Positions 15,526 to 23,208 of a DNA stretch of 24,749 bases are shown here, in pieces. Every line of letters starts with the position of its first letter. Position 1 is the stretch's first letter. Both the position numbers and the translations under genes were made by a program. Source of the stretch: JAWLEV01 sp041685915 (GTDB lineage Bacteria > Chloroflexota > Anaerolineae > UBA1429); NCBI GenBank assembly GCA_041685915.1, contig JAWLEV010000040.1, forward strand, positions 1 to 24,749. Reading direction: 5' to 3'. The notes beneath the pieces were generated by a model. It was not told where the DNA came from. It ran no database searches and saw nothing but the letters and a program-made list of their open reading frames with translations.

Positions 15526-16550
15526 GTTGTAACCTCCTGATCGCCTTCTTCATCTGTCTGAGATGCACATCTCTGGCCAGATAATTCATCGGACATCTTG
15601 GCCCTGTGCAGGAACGAATTCGCCAGACTGAAGCGATAGAAGGTGCCCACGGGATCCACGATGGTATTCAGCACTTTTCTGATCTCCTCGTCGCTTTCCC
15701 CCTCAAAGCCGGCCACGATGGCGTCAAGTAGGGCAGCCCCCTGATCCACGATCCCGTCTGGCGGCCCGTAGCAGCCCCTGCAGGGCATGTTGGCCTCCAC
15801 ACAGAGGGCGCCGCACCCGGCATGGGTGGCAGGTCCCGCGCAGATTATCCCCTGTTCCAGGAGGCAGCGATCCGGCTCCGGGATGATCTCGTGGGGACGG
15901 TAGAAACGGTCCACGCGAATCTTGCCCTCCCGTTCCAGGGGGCACTGGTCGCACACCGTCCTCTCATCGACGCCCAGCAGGCTGCCGGCTGGCGGCAACT
16001 CGTTCTCTATGACCTGGGTCATGGCCTTCCATATCTGTTCATGATTGGGTGGGCATCCGGGGATCTTGTAGTCGACGGATACCACCTGTTCCAGGGTGCG
16101 TACCTGATTGCATAGAGTGGGCAGGGTAAGCGTGCCCTCTGGCATCTCGTGCGTCGCCTGGGGCAACATCCCCAGGGGGTTGTGTACACCAGGGGCATCT
16201 ATCATGGCTCGATTCAGCGCATGGTCCGGGCCCTTGATGTTGCCCAGGCTGGGAATACAGCCCTCCATGGCACAGGAACCCAATGCCACCAGGACCTGGC
16301 TCTTTTTGCGAAGCAGATGGGCGATATGTTCGTCCTCGTCTGTCCTTATGGCCCCATTGAAAAGGGTGATATCTATATGGCCGTCGGCCATATCTTCTAC
16401 GTCTTTATATTTGAAATCCATGGCACAGGGCCAGAAAACGATATCGGCAACCTCGGCAAGCTCTAGGAGATGTTCTCCCAGTTCCACGATGGCTATGTCG
16501 CAACCGCCGCATGCCGCGGCCCAGTACACAGCTACATTCAGTTTGTTCAT
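15522..16550 (-). CDS. mvhG: [NiFe]-hydrogenase small subunit (MvhG type)
   Basis: 342 residues with no Tat signal, so cytosolic. It carries FeS clusters from the Ni-Fe site towards HdrA/MvhD. Proximal cluster ligands are AACGGCD (C14, C17), GSCAMEGC (C93, C98) and IPGCPPN. The C-terminal Cys-rich part (CDQCP, then CLLEQGIIC, HAGCGALC and MPCRGCYGP) fits two further clusters, as in MvhG/FrhG. Start ATG 16550 with TAGGAGGGAT. It overlaps mvhA at its end. A 61-nt gap separates it from the HdrC-MvhD gene upstream. Confidence 0.92.
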   Translation of the reverse strand: MNKLNVAVYWAAACGGCDIAIVELGEHLLELAEVADIVFWPCAMDFKYKDVEDMADGHIDITLFNGAIRTDEDEHIAHLLRKKSQVLVALGSCAMEGCIPSLGNIKGPDHALNRAMIDAPGVHNPLGMLPQATHEMPEGTLTLPTLCNQVRTLEQVVSVDYKIPGCPPNHEQIWKAMTQVIENELPPAGSLLGVDERTVCDQCPLEREGKIRVDRFYRPHEIIPEPDRCLLEQGIICAGPATHAGCGALCVEANMPCRGCYGPPDGIVDQGAALLDAIVAGFEGESDEEIRKVLNTIVDPVGTFYRFSLANSFLHRAKMSDELSGQRCASQTDEEGDQEVTT

Positions 16551-16611
16551 ATCCCTCCTAATTATGGACGTAAATGTATCACACGTCCCGTTCCGCTTTA
16601 CTCTTTTGACC

Positions 16612-17604
16612 TTAAACCGTGGCTGTCACCAGGTGCTTTATATCCTGGGACATGCTATCGATCAACCTGGGCAGCACGTAACGGTTCAGAGATCCCAGTT
16701 CGACAAAGCGTACTCGCTCTTGGGGCATGCCCATCTGACCGAGGATGGTCTCCAACAGGGCGATCTTGCTGCGCCCCAGATAGGTCCCCCGTGTATAGTG
16801 GCACTCGCCCTCTTTACAACCCGCCACCAGGACGCCGTCTGCGCCCTGGGTCAGGGCCATGAGTATCGCCTGGGGGTCGACGCGGCCAGAGCAGGGCAGA
16901 TTGACGATACGCACATTCTCACTCTGCAGCGCATCCATCCTGTCCCATTCCGTATCAGAATGGATACTCCACTGACATACAAAGACGAGTATACGGGGTT
17001 CTGTGGCCTCTCCCGCCAGATACCCTCCTTGGTCTAGCCATCCATCGGCTCCGACGCGGGAGATGATCTCTTTATCGTTGACCGTCTCCAGGCTCATGGC
17101 CCCTGAGGGGCAGGCGGCTACACAGACGCCACAGTGGAGGCAGAGATTCTTATCCACCTGTGCCACTGCACGTTCCGTTCCCTTCACGTTTTTAACCACT
17201 CTATCGATAGCCTCGTAGGGGCAGGCGCGGGTGCACACGGCGCATCCCGAACAGACCTCCTCGTCGACCTCGGCAAAGGGGCCGGGCGGTTCGTAGCCCT
17301 CGCGGATGGCGATATTGCGTATCGCCTTCATCACATCGGAGATGTGAATGTCCTTGGGGCAGCGAGGATAGCAGATATCGCACGCCGAACACTGCCAGAT
17401 CTCGTCACTGGACAGCACCTGTTCACGAAGCCCCAACCCCGCCTTATGAAGGATAAGCCGGGGGTTGAAGGAAGGATCGTAGCGGCGGATCAGACAGGTC
17501 GCCGCGCACGTCCCACAGGACCAACAGGTGATAAGGTCCTCCCCTCCCGGCTCGTTCATGATCTCCTGGACAAAAGCGTTGTCCAATTCTTCCGATTGGA
17601 TCAT
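16612..17604 (-). CDS. HdrC-like/ferredoxin/MvhD fusion protein
   Basis: 330 residues in three parts. Residues 1-100 are HdrC-like, with C27/C30/C33/C37 and C72/C75/C78/C82, two [4Fe-4S]. Residues 113-170 are a 2[4Fe-4S] ferredoxin with C118/C121/C124/C128 and C155/C158/C161/C165. Residues 203-320 are an MvhD (FrhD) domain with C210, C238 in PCSGR, C263 and C268 in GCKEGECHY. MvhD normally reads CxWC at the first site; here it is CQWS, so one Cys is lost and the [2Fe-2S] site may be altered. It would join the hydrogenase to HdrA. Its ATG overlaps the hdrA stop (ATGA). HdrB, the usual partner of HdrC, is not in the operon. Confidence 0.85.
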   Translation of the reverse strand: MIQSEELDNAFVQEIMNEPGGEDLITCWSCGTCAATCLIRRYDPSFNPRLILHKAGLGLREQVLSSDEIWQCSACDICYPRCPKDIHISDVMKAIRNIAIREGYEPPGPFAEVDEEVCSGCAVCTRACPYEAIDRVVKNVKGTERAVAQVDKNLCLHCGVCVAACPSGAMSLETVNDKEIISRVGADGWLDQGGYLAGEATEPRILVFVCQWSIHSDTEWDRMDALQSENVRIVNLPCSGRVDPQAILMALTQGADGVLVAGCKEGECHYTRGTYLGRSKIALLETILGQMGMPQERVRFVELGSLNRYVLPRLIDSMSQDIKHLVTATV

Positions 17605-20075
17605 GTCAGAACTTCCTCCTCTTCTTCCATGAGCTCTGCCATCTGGGGGACCGATTTCCAGCGCTTGAGTCGCCTCTCGATGGAGGGGCGCGCTTCGTCG
17701 TTCTCGGTGCGGATCGTTTCTTTGTCAAAGGATCTGAGCTTTTCGCTCATCTCGGTGATCACCCGGGCATATTTTTCGCCCTCGGCAGCCGATATCCACT
17801 CCACCCGGAAGCGCTCGGGATCGATGCCCATGCGCTCCAGATAACGAGGAATGCGCGAAAAGCGCTTGGCAGCCACCTGCTGTCCGGTGATATAGTGGCA
17901 GTCCTGCGGATGACAGCCGGACACGAGAACCATGCCCGCGCCCCGACGGAAAGCCTCGAGGATAAAGTCCTGATCCATGCGTGCCGAGCACATCACGCGA
18001 ATGCCCCGCGAATCGGGGGGATATTCAAAGTGGCTTGTGCCGGCGTTATCTGCGCCACCATAACTGCACCAGTGACACATAAAGGCGATGATCTTTTCCT
18101 CTGGATCCTCCCGCAGGAATTCGCGCAGTTGGGCCACGATCTGGGCGTCGGTAAAGTGCGCCTGCACGATGGCGTCCTGGGGACACTCGGCCACGCAGCC
18201 GCCACACCCATGACATTTGGCCGGCGTGATCTGGGCCGCTTGTCCGGGCTCCACCGTGATGGCCCCATAGGGGCAGGCCTGGGCACAGAGGCCACAATCC
18301 CTTCCCTGGGCGTTGATGCAGCGTTCCTCTACGACCGAGGCCACGATGGGCTCGATCTCCCACGTGTCGGATGAGAGGATACGTTCTGCGCGGGCGGCGG
18401 CGCCGCTCCCCTGAGCCACACTGGCGGGGATATCCTTGGGCCCCTGCGCAGCGCCGGCCAAAAAGACGCCATCTGTGGGCGAATCGACCGGACGCAGCTT
18501 GGGGTGGTACTCCATAAAGAACCCGCTGGGACTACGGGATAGCGTCAGCGTGGAGGCCAGGTCTTCTACATCGTGGCGAGGAATGGCAGCCGTGGCCAGG
18601 GTGACCATCTCAGCCTCTACCTCTATCACCTCGCCGAGCGCCTGATCCTCGGCCTCCACAAACAGGTTGTGCGTTTCCGGATCCTCGGTGATCTGTGAGG
18701 GGCGTCCCTGGATGAAACGGACGCCGGCCTCTCGTGCCCGATTGTAGAACTCTTCGTATCCCTTGGAGGGGGTACGAATATCCATGTAAAAGATGGTGAT
18801 GTCCATCTCGGGGTACATCTGTTTGAGCAAAAGAGCGTTCTTTATCGTGTACATACAGCAGAAACCGGAGCAGTATTCGTTGTAGCGTTTGTCCCGGGAT
18901 CCCACACACAGGATCATGGCCACGCTTTCGGGCATTTTCCCGTCGGATGGACGGATGAGCCGTCCTACCGTCGGCCCGGCCGAATTAGCCAGGCGCTCCA
19001 GTTCCATGGCCGTTATCACGTTGGGATATTCCCCGTATCCATATTGGGGGATGACAGCGGCGTCGAACACGTCAAAGCCCGTGGCTACGATGATGGTTCC
19101 CACGTCCAGTTCTACGGTCTCTTCTTCCTGCGAAAAGTCGATGGCATCCAGGTCGCCGCACGCTTCGACACACTTGTAGCATTCGATACAGTTGTCCATG
19201 TCGATGGCGTAGACGAGGGGCACCGCCTGATCGTGGGGAACGTCTATGGCCTTGCGTGGAGCGATATCCATCTCGAAATTGTTGGGTATCTCGATGGGAC
19301 AGACATCCGCACACTCGCCGCAGCCGTTGCAGCGGTCTGCAATGACATAGCGCGGCTTCTTTTTAACCGTGGCACGAAAATTGCCTACGTATCCATCTAC
19401 TCTTTCTACTTCGGAGTTGGAAAGTATCTCAATGCGGGGTTGACGCGACGCGTCAACCATTTTGGGTGCAAGTATTCAAATGGAACAGTCCATCGTGGGG
19501 AACGTCTTGTTCAATTGTGCCATCGTCCCCCCGATGCTGAGATCCTTTTCTACCAGATATGTATGGATGCCCGCCTCGGCCAGATCCAACGCGGCCTCTA
19601 TGCCGGCAATGCCACCGCCGACAACCATGGCCTTTTTGGTCACCGGTACCGTGATCGACTGCAAGGGCTCCACGTGACGCACCTTGGCCACCGCGGCGGC
19701 CACCATCTCTTTGGCTTTGACCAGCGCTTCCTCCGGCTCGTGGCTGTGGACCCAGGTATCCTGCTCGCGAATATTGGTCATCTCCATCAAAAAGGGGTTG
19801 AGCCCCGCCTCGGACAAGCACGCCCGGAATGTGGCCTCATGCATGCGCACGCTGCAGGCGGCGATGACGACGCGGTTCAGCCTTTCGTTGAGGATATCCT
19901 GTCTGATCATATTCTGGCCGGGGTCACCGCACATATACATATTGCGTTTGGCCACTACCACGCCGGGAAGGTGTGAGGCGTATTCGGCCACCTCGCCTGG
20001 ATCGATGACCCCTGCGATGTTGGAACCGCAACCGCAGACGTAAACACCTATCCGCAGTTCTTCATTGTCTGCCAT
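17601..20075 (-). CDS. hdrA: HdrA-MvhD fusion, probable selenoprotein (UGA read as Sec200)
   Basis: FAD/FeS subunit expected to split electrons between high- and low-potential acceptors. Read through one in-frame TGA it gives 824 residues. The N-terminal HdrA domain (1-140) has CGCGSNIAG and AACSVRMHE. The FAD Rossmann fold starts at GGGIAGIEAALDLAEAG (153-169). The motif D196-C-S-I-U200-I-L-A-P-K-M follows. A ferredoxin insert has C249/C252/C255/C259 and C296/C299/C302/C306. CVGSR (C390) and YCSGFCC follow, then FLAGAAQGPKDIP. A second ferredoxin has C586/C594/C597/C601 and C621/C624/C627/C631. The MvhD domain has CHWC (667/670), C696, and C721/C726 in GCHPQDCHY. The start has TAGGAGT. Simple gene calling would split this into 19476-20075 and 17601-19460, but the ATG at 19460 has no ribosome site and would begin mid-domain. 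A true nonsense mutation is the main alternative. Confidence 0.88.
19438..19458 (-). promoter_or_regulatory. Bacterial SECIS-like hairpin in hdrA
   Basis: Read on minus, arm GGTTGACGC (19458-19450), loop GTC (19449-19447), arm GCGTCAACC (19446-19438): a perfect 9-bp stem. It starts 17 nt after the TGA, so the apical loop begins 27 nt after it, and the loop opens with G. Both features fit the published bacterial SECIS model (short distance to the loop, G in the first two loop bases). The same bases encode M-V-D-A-S-R-Q, a conserved HdrA stretch. Confidence 0.75.
19476..19478 (-). other. In-frame TGA, predicted selenocysteine codon (Sec200 of HdrA)
   Basis: The codon order on minus is GAC TGT TCC ATT TGA ATA CTT GCA CCC AAA ATG. 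HdrA proteins have Cys at this site (DCSxC-I-L-x-P-K-M pattern). There is no frame change on either side. Confidence 0.85.
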
Positions 20076-20110
20076 AACGTACTCCTACGATAAACGTATC
20101 AGTGGGTTAG

Positions 20111-20153
20111 TGACTCTGTTGAAAAAAGCACGGGGCGTTCAATTGCCTGGCAC
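20111..20153 (+). repeat. Solo end of a dispersed element, inside the redox operon
   Basis: Three blocks, TGACTCTGTTGAAA, GCGTTCA and TGCCTGGCAC, occur in the same order and spacing (43-44 nt) on the opposite strand at 24372-24415. This looks like one terminus of an insertion sequence or MITE left in the 236-nt gap before hdrA. No transposase is present. Confidence 0.6.
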
Positions 20154-20269
20154 ATTCGTGGGAAATTGCAGCAAAAATCCCCTACACATAAAAAGTCAAG
20201 TGTATGGGTCAGTTCTAACGTGTCAGACAGCTCGCCATGCTTCTTGCAGTAGATTTTCTAACATTACCA

Positions 20270-20304
20270 GGGGAAACGAGCCCACGTTCCGGGGCCGTTT
20301 CCCC
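20270..20304 (-). terminator. Hairpin after the HycB-like ferredoxin gene
   Basis: 9-bp stem GGGGAAACG (20270-20278) with its complement at 20296-20304 and a 17-nt loop, just past the ferredoxin stop. No T-run follows on minus. It could attenuate or process the transcript between the AOR half and the Hdr/hydrogenase half, and is not a convincing full terminator. Confidence 0.35.
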
Positions 20305-20311
20305 TTACAGT

Positions 20312-20803
20312 CTATTCCTCCAATAACTCTTCGAAAAGCCGGGCCACCACGTTGCGTCGCGCCTTTTGGCGCAGCGTCTCGGGTGTGGCGAGGGAGAGGG
20401 CGTCCTTGGGGCAGATGGCCACACAGGGCAGTTCCTCTTCATCGGGACACAGGTCGCAGATCTCGGCGTTCTTGGTCGTGGGATCCAGTACAATGGCGCC
20501 GAACTCACAGGCCTCTATGCACCAACCACAGCCGTCGCATTCGTCCTCATCGACGAGGATGATGCCATTCTCCTCCGAACGCGTAAGGGCGTCGCGGGGG
20601 CAGGCGAGGATGCAAGGCGCGTCCTCACAGAAGCGGCAGGCGATGGCCGTCATGGTCACCGGCTCGATGCGCACCACGCGGATGCGAGAGCGACTGGGAT
20701 CAAAGGATCCCGTCTTGGTTACGGAACAGGCGTATTCGCACAGACGACACCCCATACACTTGTCCGGATCACAAACGATATGTTCATATCCTATCACTGC
20801 CAT
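20312..20803 (-). CDS. HycB-like 4x[4Fe-4S] ferredoxin, AOR partner
   Basis: 163 residues with four cluster motifs: C16/C19/C22/C26, C56/C59/C64/C68, C89/C92/C95/C99 and C116/C119/C127/C131. This is the DmsB/HycB arrangement used by electron-transfer subunits of molybdenum and tungsten enzymes. No signal peptide. It starts 3 nt after the AOR stop with GGGAGG upstream, so it is almost certainly the AOR electron-transfer subunit, as BamC is for BamB or AorA-type subunits for bacterial AORs. It would pass electrons from AOR to HdrA. Confidence 0.88.
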   Translation of the reverse strand: MAVIGYEHIVCDPDKCMGCRLCEYACSVTKTGSFDPSRSRIRVVRIEPVTMTAIACRFCEDAPCILACPRDALTRSEENGIILVDEDECDGCGWCIEACEFGAIVLDPTTKNAEICDLCPDEEELPCVAICPKDALSLATPETLRQKARRNVVARLFEELLEE

Positions 20804-20806
20804 CGT

Positions 20807-22684
20807 TTAAGCCTCCCTGCTTACAGTTTCTGCCATCGGTTCCTCTTCCACACCTACGTCCTCAGCGACGTCCTCCAAATCGAGTTCGATCAACAAGGAC
20901 TTGGGGATCATGCCTTCTTTTGTCCAGCCGCGCGCCTGATAGTAATCCTCTATCTCCATGGTCATCTTTTCCGGGGCGATCACAGCCCCCTTGCTCGGTC
21001 CGGAGGGGATGGGATCCTCAAAGATGCGAGGTGGCAACCAGTCATCCGCCTTGGTCCAGCCCTCGCGGATATTGAACGCTTTTTTGAGGTTACATACGCG
21101 GGTGGCTACCTTGGCTAACTCGTCGGCGGTCATGGGGATGCCCGTCACCATGGTATAGATTCGCGATACGTCCTCGTAGAAATCGTCGAAACAGTTGCGA
21201 ATGAACTTGCAGAGGACGAGGCAGTCCAGGATACAGGCGAATTCCTCCTTTTGCACGGCCAGTATGCCACGGCCCGGCTCGATGGTGAAGCGATCCACGT
21301 CGCCCTTGACGTCCAGCTCGTAGGAAAGGGCGCGGTTGTGGCAGGCGCCGCGCGCCTGAACCGCCAGCCCCATGGCGAATGTTTTGAGACTGCGTACGTC
21401 ATATCCGGGCATCTCCAGGCCTTTGACGTGCATGGCAAAATGATCGCTTCCCTGGCCCACCTTTTCGGCGGCGCGCTTGGTGCCCTCGGCCAGCAGATCG
21501 CCGATGCCGTCGCGGTGGGCGATCTTTTTGATCAGTTCCACGGCGGCCTTGTCGTTGCCAAACTCTAGTTCCAGGCCGTCGCAATCCTCTTTGCTGAGGA
21601 TACCCTTTTCGTAGCATTCCATGGCCCAACTGACGGTCACGCCAGCGCTCATGGCATCCATGCCTAACTCGTCGCATAACTGCACCAGGCGGATGATGGG
21701 CGGTAGGGTGCCGATGCCGCAATTCGGTCCCAGGGCAAAGAGGGGCTCATAGTCCAGGCCGATCCTGGCGCCGTCGTACTCGCCCTCTTTGACGAACGCC
21801 CACTGCTCGCAGGCGATAGAGCATCCGGAGCAGCCCACGGCCTTGACCGTATAGTGGTCGCTAAGATACTCGCCGCTGACCTTCTCGGCGTCCTCGAACA
21901 CTGTCTCCTGAAAGTTCCGTGTGGGGAGCACGCCCATGCTGTTCATATTGAGCACGTTTGCAGGCGTGCCCAGGGTGCGATACTTTTCCGTACCCGGTCC
22001 CTGGGTGACCTCGATCAGCTTTTTCGCCTCTTTCATCAGACCGTCGGCGTCGGCTACGGTGATGGGCTGAGAGCCTCTGATGGCCAGGGCTTTGATGCGC
22101 TTGGAGCCCATGACGGCGCCGTTTCCCGTACGGCCTACCTGGCGTCCATCGTTGTCGATGGAAGCAAAGCGAATTAGGTTCTCGCCCGCCGGGCCGATGG
22201 CGCTCACGCGCACGTTCTCGTCGCTCATCTCATCCCGGACCGCCTCCTGTGTCTCTGTAGCGCCCATGCCCACCAGGTCACTGGCGTCCAGGAAGCGCAC
22301 CTCGTCATCGTCGATAAAGATGGTCACCCATTCGGGGGACTGCCCTTTGACGACGATGCCGTCCCAGCCAGCGCGGCGCATCATCTCGGAAAAGTGACTG
22401 CCCGAGAGCGAGTCGCCGATAAAGCCGGTCAGGGGCGACTTGGAGGCCACGCCGTGTTTGGTGCCCACGGGCATGGTCGTGCCGGCAAAGGCGCTGTTGG
22501 CAAAGCAGAGCGCGTTCTCCGGTCCCAAGGGATCGGCGCCTTGGGGTACATTATCGTAGACGAGGCGCGTCGCCAGCCCCACGCCGCCAATGTACTTTTT
22601 CAAAAAGTCGGCGTCCACCCTCTCCACTTCTGTCTTCTGGTTGGTCACGTCGATATGCAGAATCTTGCCGGTATACCCGTACAT
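20807..22684 (-). CDS. aor: Aldehyde:ferredoxin oxidoreductase family tungsten/molybdenum enzyme
   Basis: 625 residues, the usual AOR length. The N-terminus MYGYTGKILHIDVT is typical. Family marks include GGVGLATRLVYDNVP and the pterin-phosphate segment GRTGNGAVMGSKRIKA (185-199). The [4Fe-4S] ligands are C285/C288/C292 in GCSGCSIAC, and the late Cys C492 lies in DCLVLCKF. The enzyme oxidises an aldehyde to an acid, or the reverse, at a bis-pterin W or Mo. BamB-type aromatic-CoA reductases belong to the same family, so the substrate is open. I chose ATG 22684, which has AGGAGG 8 nt upstream, over the in-frame ATG at 22765, which would run through the moaD gene. C322 in GPNCGIG lies in the catalytic part of the family; its role is not known to me. 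Confidence 0.93.
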   Translation of the reverse strand: MYGYTGKILHIDVTNQKTEVERVDADFLKKYIGGVGLATRLVYDNVPQGADPLGPENALCFANSAFAGTTMPVGTKHGVASKSPLTGFIGDSLSGSHFSEMMRRAGWDGIVVKGQSPEWVTIFIDDDEVRFLDASDLVGMGATETQEAVRDEMSDENVRVSAIGPAGENLIRFASIDNDGRQVGRTGNGAVMGSKRIKALAIRGSQPITVADADGLMKEAKKLIEVTQGPGTEKYRTLGTPANVLNMNSMGVLPTRNFQETVFEDAEKVSGEYLSDHYTVKAVGCSGCSIACEQWAFVKEGEYDGARIGLDYEPLFALGPNCGIGTLPPIIRLVQLCDELGMDAMSAGVTVSWAMECYEKGILSKEDCDGLELEFGNDKAAVELIKKIAHRDGIGDLLAEGTKRAAEKVGQGSDHFAMHVKGLEMPGYDVRSLKTFAMGLAVQARGACHNRALSYELDVKGDVDRFTIEPGRGILAVQKEEFACILDCLVLCKFIRNCFDDFYEDVSRIYTMVTGIPMTADELAKVATRVCNLKKAFNIREGWTKADDWLPPRIFEDPIPSGPSKGAVIAPEKMTMEIEDYYQARGWTKEGMIPKSLLIELDLEDVAEDVGVEEEPMAETVSREA

Positions 22685-22688
22685 CGTT

Positions 22689-22973
22689 CTACCCTCCTGC
22701 TTCCATAAACATGAGTATAATTCGCTGTCCATCGTGGACGGGCGCGTCCAGATCCTTGGCCGCACGCCGGCCGTCGATGTTCAGCATATAAGATGGTGTG
22801 AGCTCAAAGTTCTCAGGGGAGATCACGGGGCCGACCAACGCAGGAAAACGCGACGCGATACGCTGTATCACGTCGCGCAACGTTGCCTGGTCATCTACAT
22901 CGATCAGGCAACTCTTGGTCTGGGCCAATCGTCTCGCTCGCCCCAAAAACTCTACATCGAGTTTCATATACAA
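22689..22973 (-). CDS. MoaD/ThiS-family sulfur carrier
   Basis: 94 residues with a ubiquitin-like fold pattern and the C-terminal MEAGG, whose Gly-Gly end is adenylated and thiocarboxylated to donate sulfur. Next to an AOR the natural role is making the dithiolene of the pterin cofactor. A TTG start at 22973 has GGAG at 7 nt; an ATG two codons later (22967) gives MKLDVEFLGR but sits 13 nt from that site. The gene stops 4 nt before the AOR start and is first in the operon. Confidence 0.82.
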   Translation of the reverse strand: MYMKLDVEFLGRARRLAQTKSCLIDVDDQATLRDVIQRIASRFPALVGPVISPENFELTPSYMLNIDGRRAAKDLDAPVHDGQRIILMFMEAGG

Positions 22974-23018
22974 GAACTATCTCCAACTGCTAACTATCTA
23001 TCTCCTCGCCACGATACC

Positions 23019-23047
23019 ATTATACCATATCGTTCGTGACAAACAAA
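23019..23047 (-). promoter_or_regulatory. Candidate promoter of the redox operon
   Basis: Read on minus: TGG-TATAAT (TATAAT at 23019-23024, extended -10) with a weak TTTGTT at 23042-23047, 17 nt away. The string TGGTATAATGG is the same as in the mreB promoter. It is about 45 nt before the MoaD-like gene. Confidence 0.55.
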
Positions 23048-23078
23048 ACTTAGTTTATCCTTTTTCACAACAATACGC

Positions 23079-23100
23079 CTTTTCACGTAGCTGTGAAAAG
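23079..23100. promoter_or_regulatory. Palindrome upstream of the redox promoter, possible operator
   Basis: CTTTTCAC (23079-23086), six bases, then GTGAAAAG (23093-23100). The perfect 8-bp arms are centred about 65 bp upstream of the -10. The shape suits a dimeric regulator of the CRP/FNR or Rex kind, but it matches none of their consensus sites exactly. It could also be a simple hairpin. Confidence 0.35.
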
Positions 23101-23153
23101 CAGTACGAGGATCTCCCAACTATTTGATTATATTCAAGGGCTGTGCAGAAGGC

Positions 23154-23183
23154 AAAAAGGCCTGAACACGATTTCGGGTCAGG
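23154..23183 (-). terminator. Weak terminator after the isocitrate dehydrogenase gene
   Basis: 5-bp stem TCAGG/CCTGA (23179-23183 with 23161-23165) followed on minus by CCTTTTT. The stem is short, so this is only a candidate. Confidence 0.35.
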
Positions 23184-23208
23184 TGATCACCCTGCAATCG
23201 CATGAGGT

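Noticed and set aside
13969..15540. Long plus-strand open frame of 523 codons opposite the hydrogenase large subunit
   Set aside because: It is antisense to mvhA, has a biased His/Val/Gly composition typical of a shadow frame, and shows no family motif.
19476..19478. TGA reassigned to Trp or Gly (alternative genetic code)
   Set aside because: TGA is the stop codon of at least six other intact genes in the window, and the conserved residue here is Cys.
17601..20075. hdrA as two separate genes or a pseudogene
   Set aside because: There is no frame change, the TGA is at a conserved Cys, a SECIS-like hairpin follows, the downstream ATG lacks a ribosome site, and both halves are otherwise intact.
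22685..22765. N-terminal extension of the AOR from an upstream ATG
   Set aside because: It runs through the moaD-like gene, and ATG 22684 has AGGAGG and the family N-terminus.
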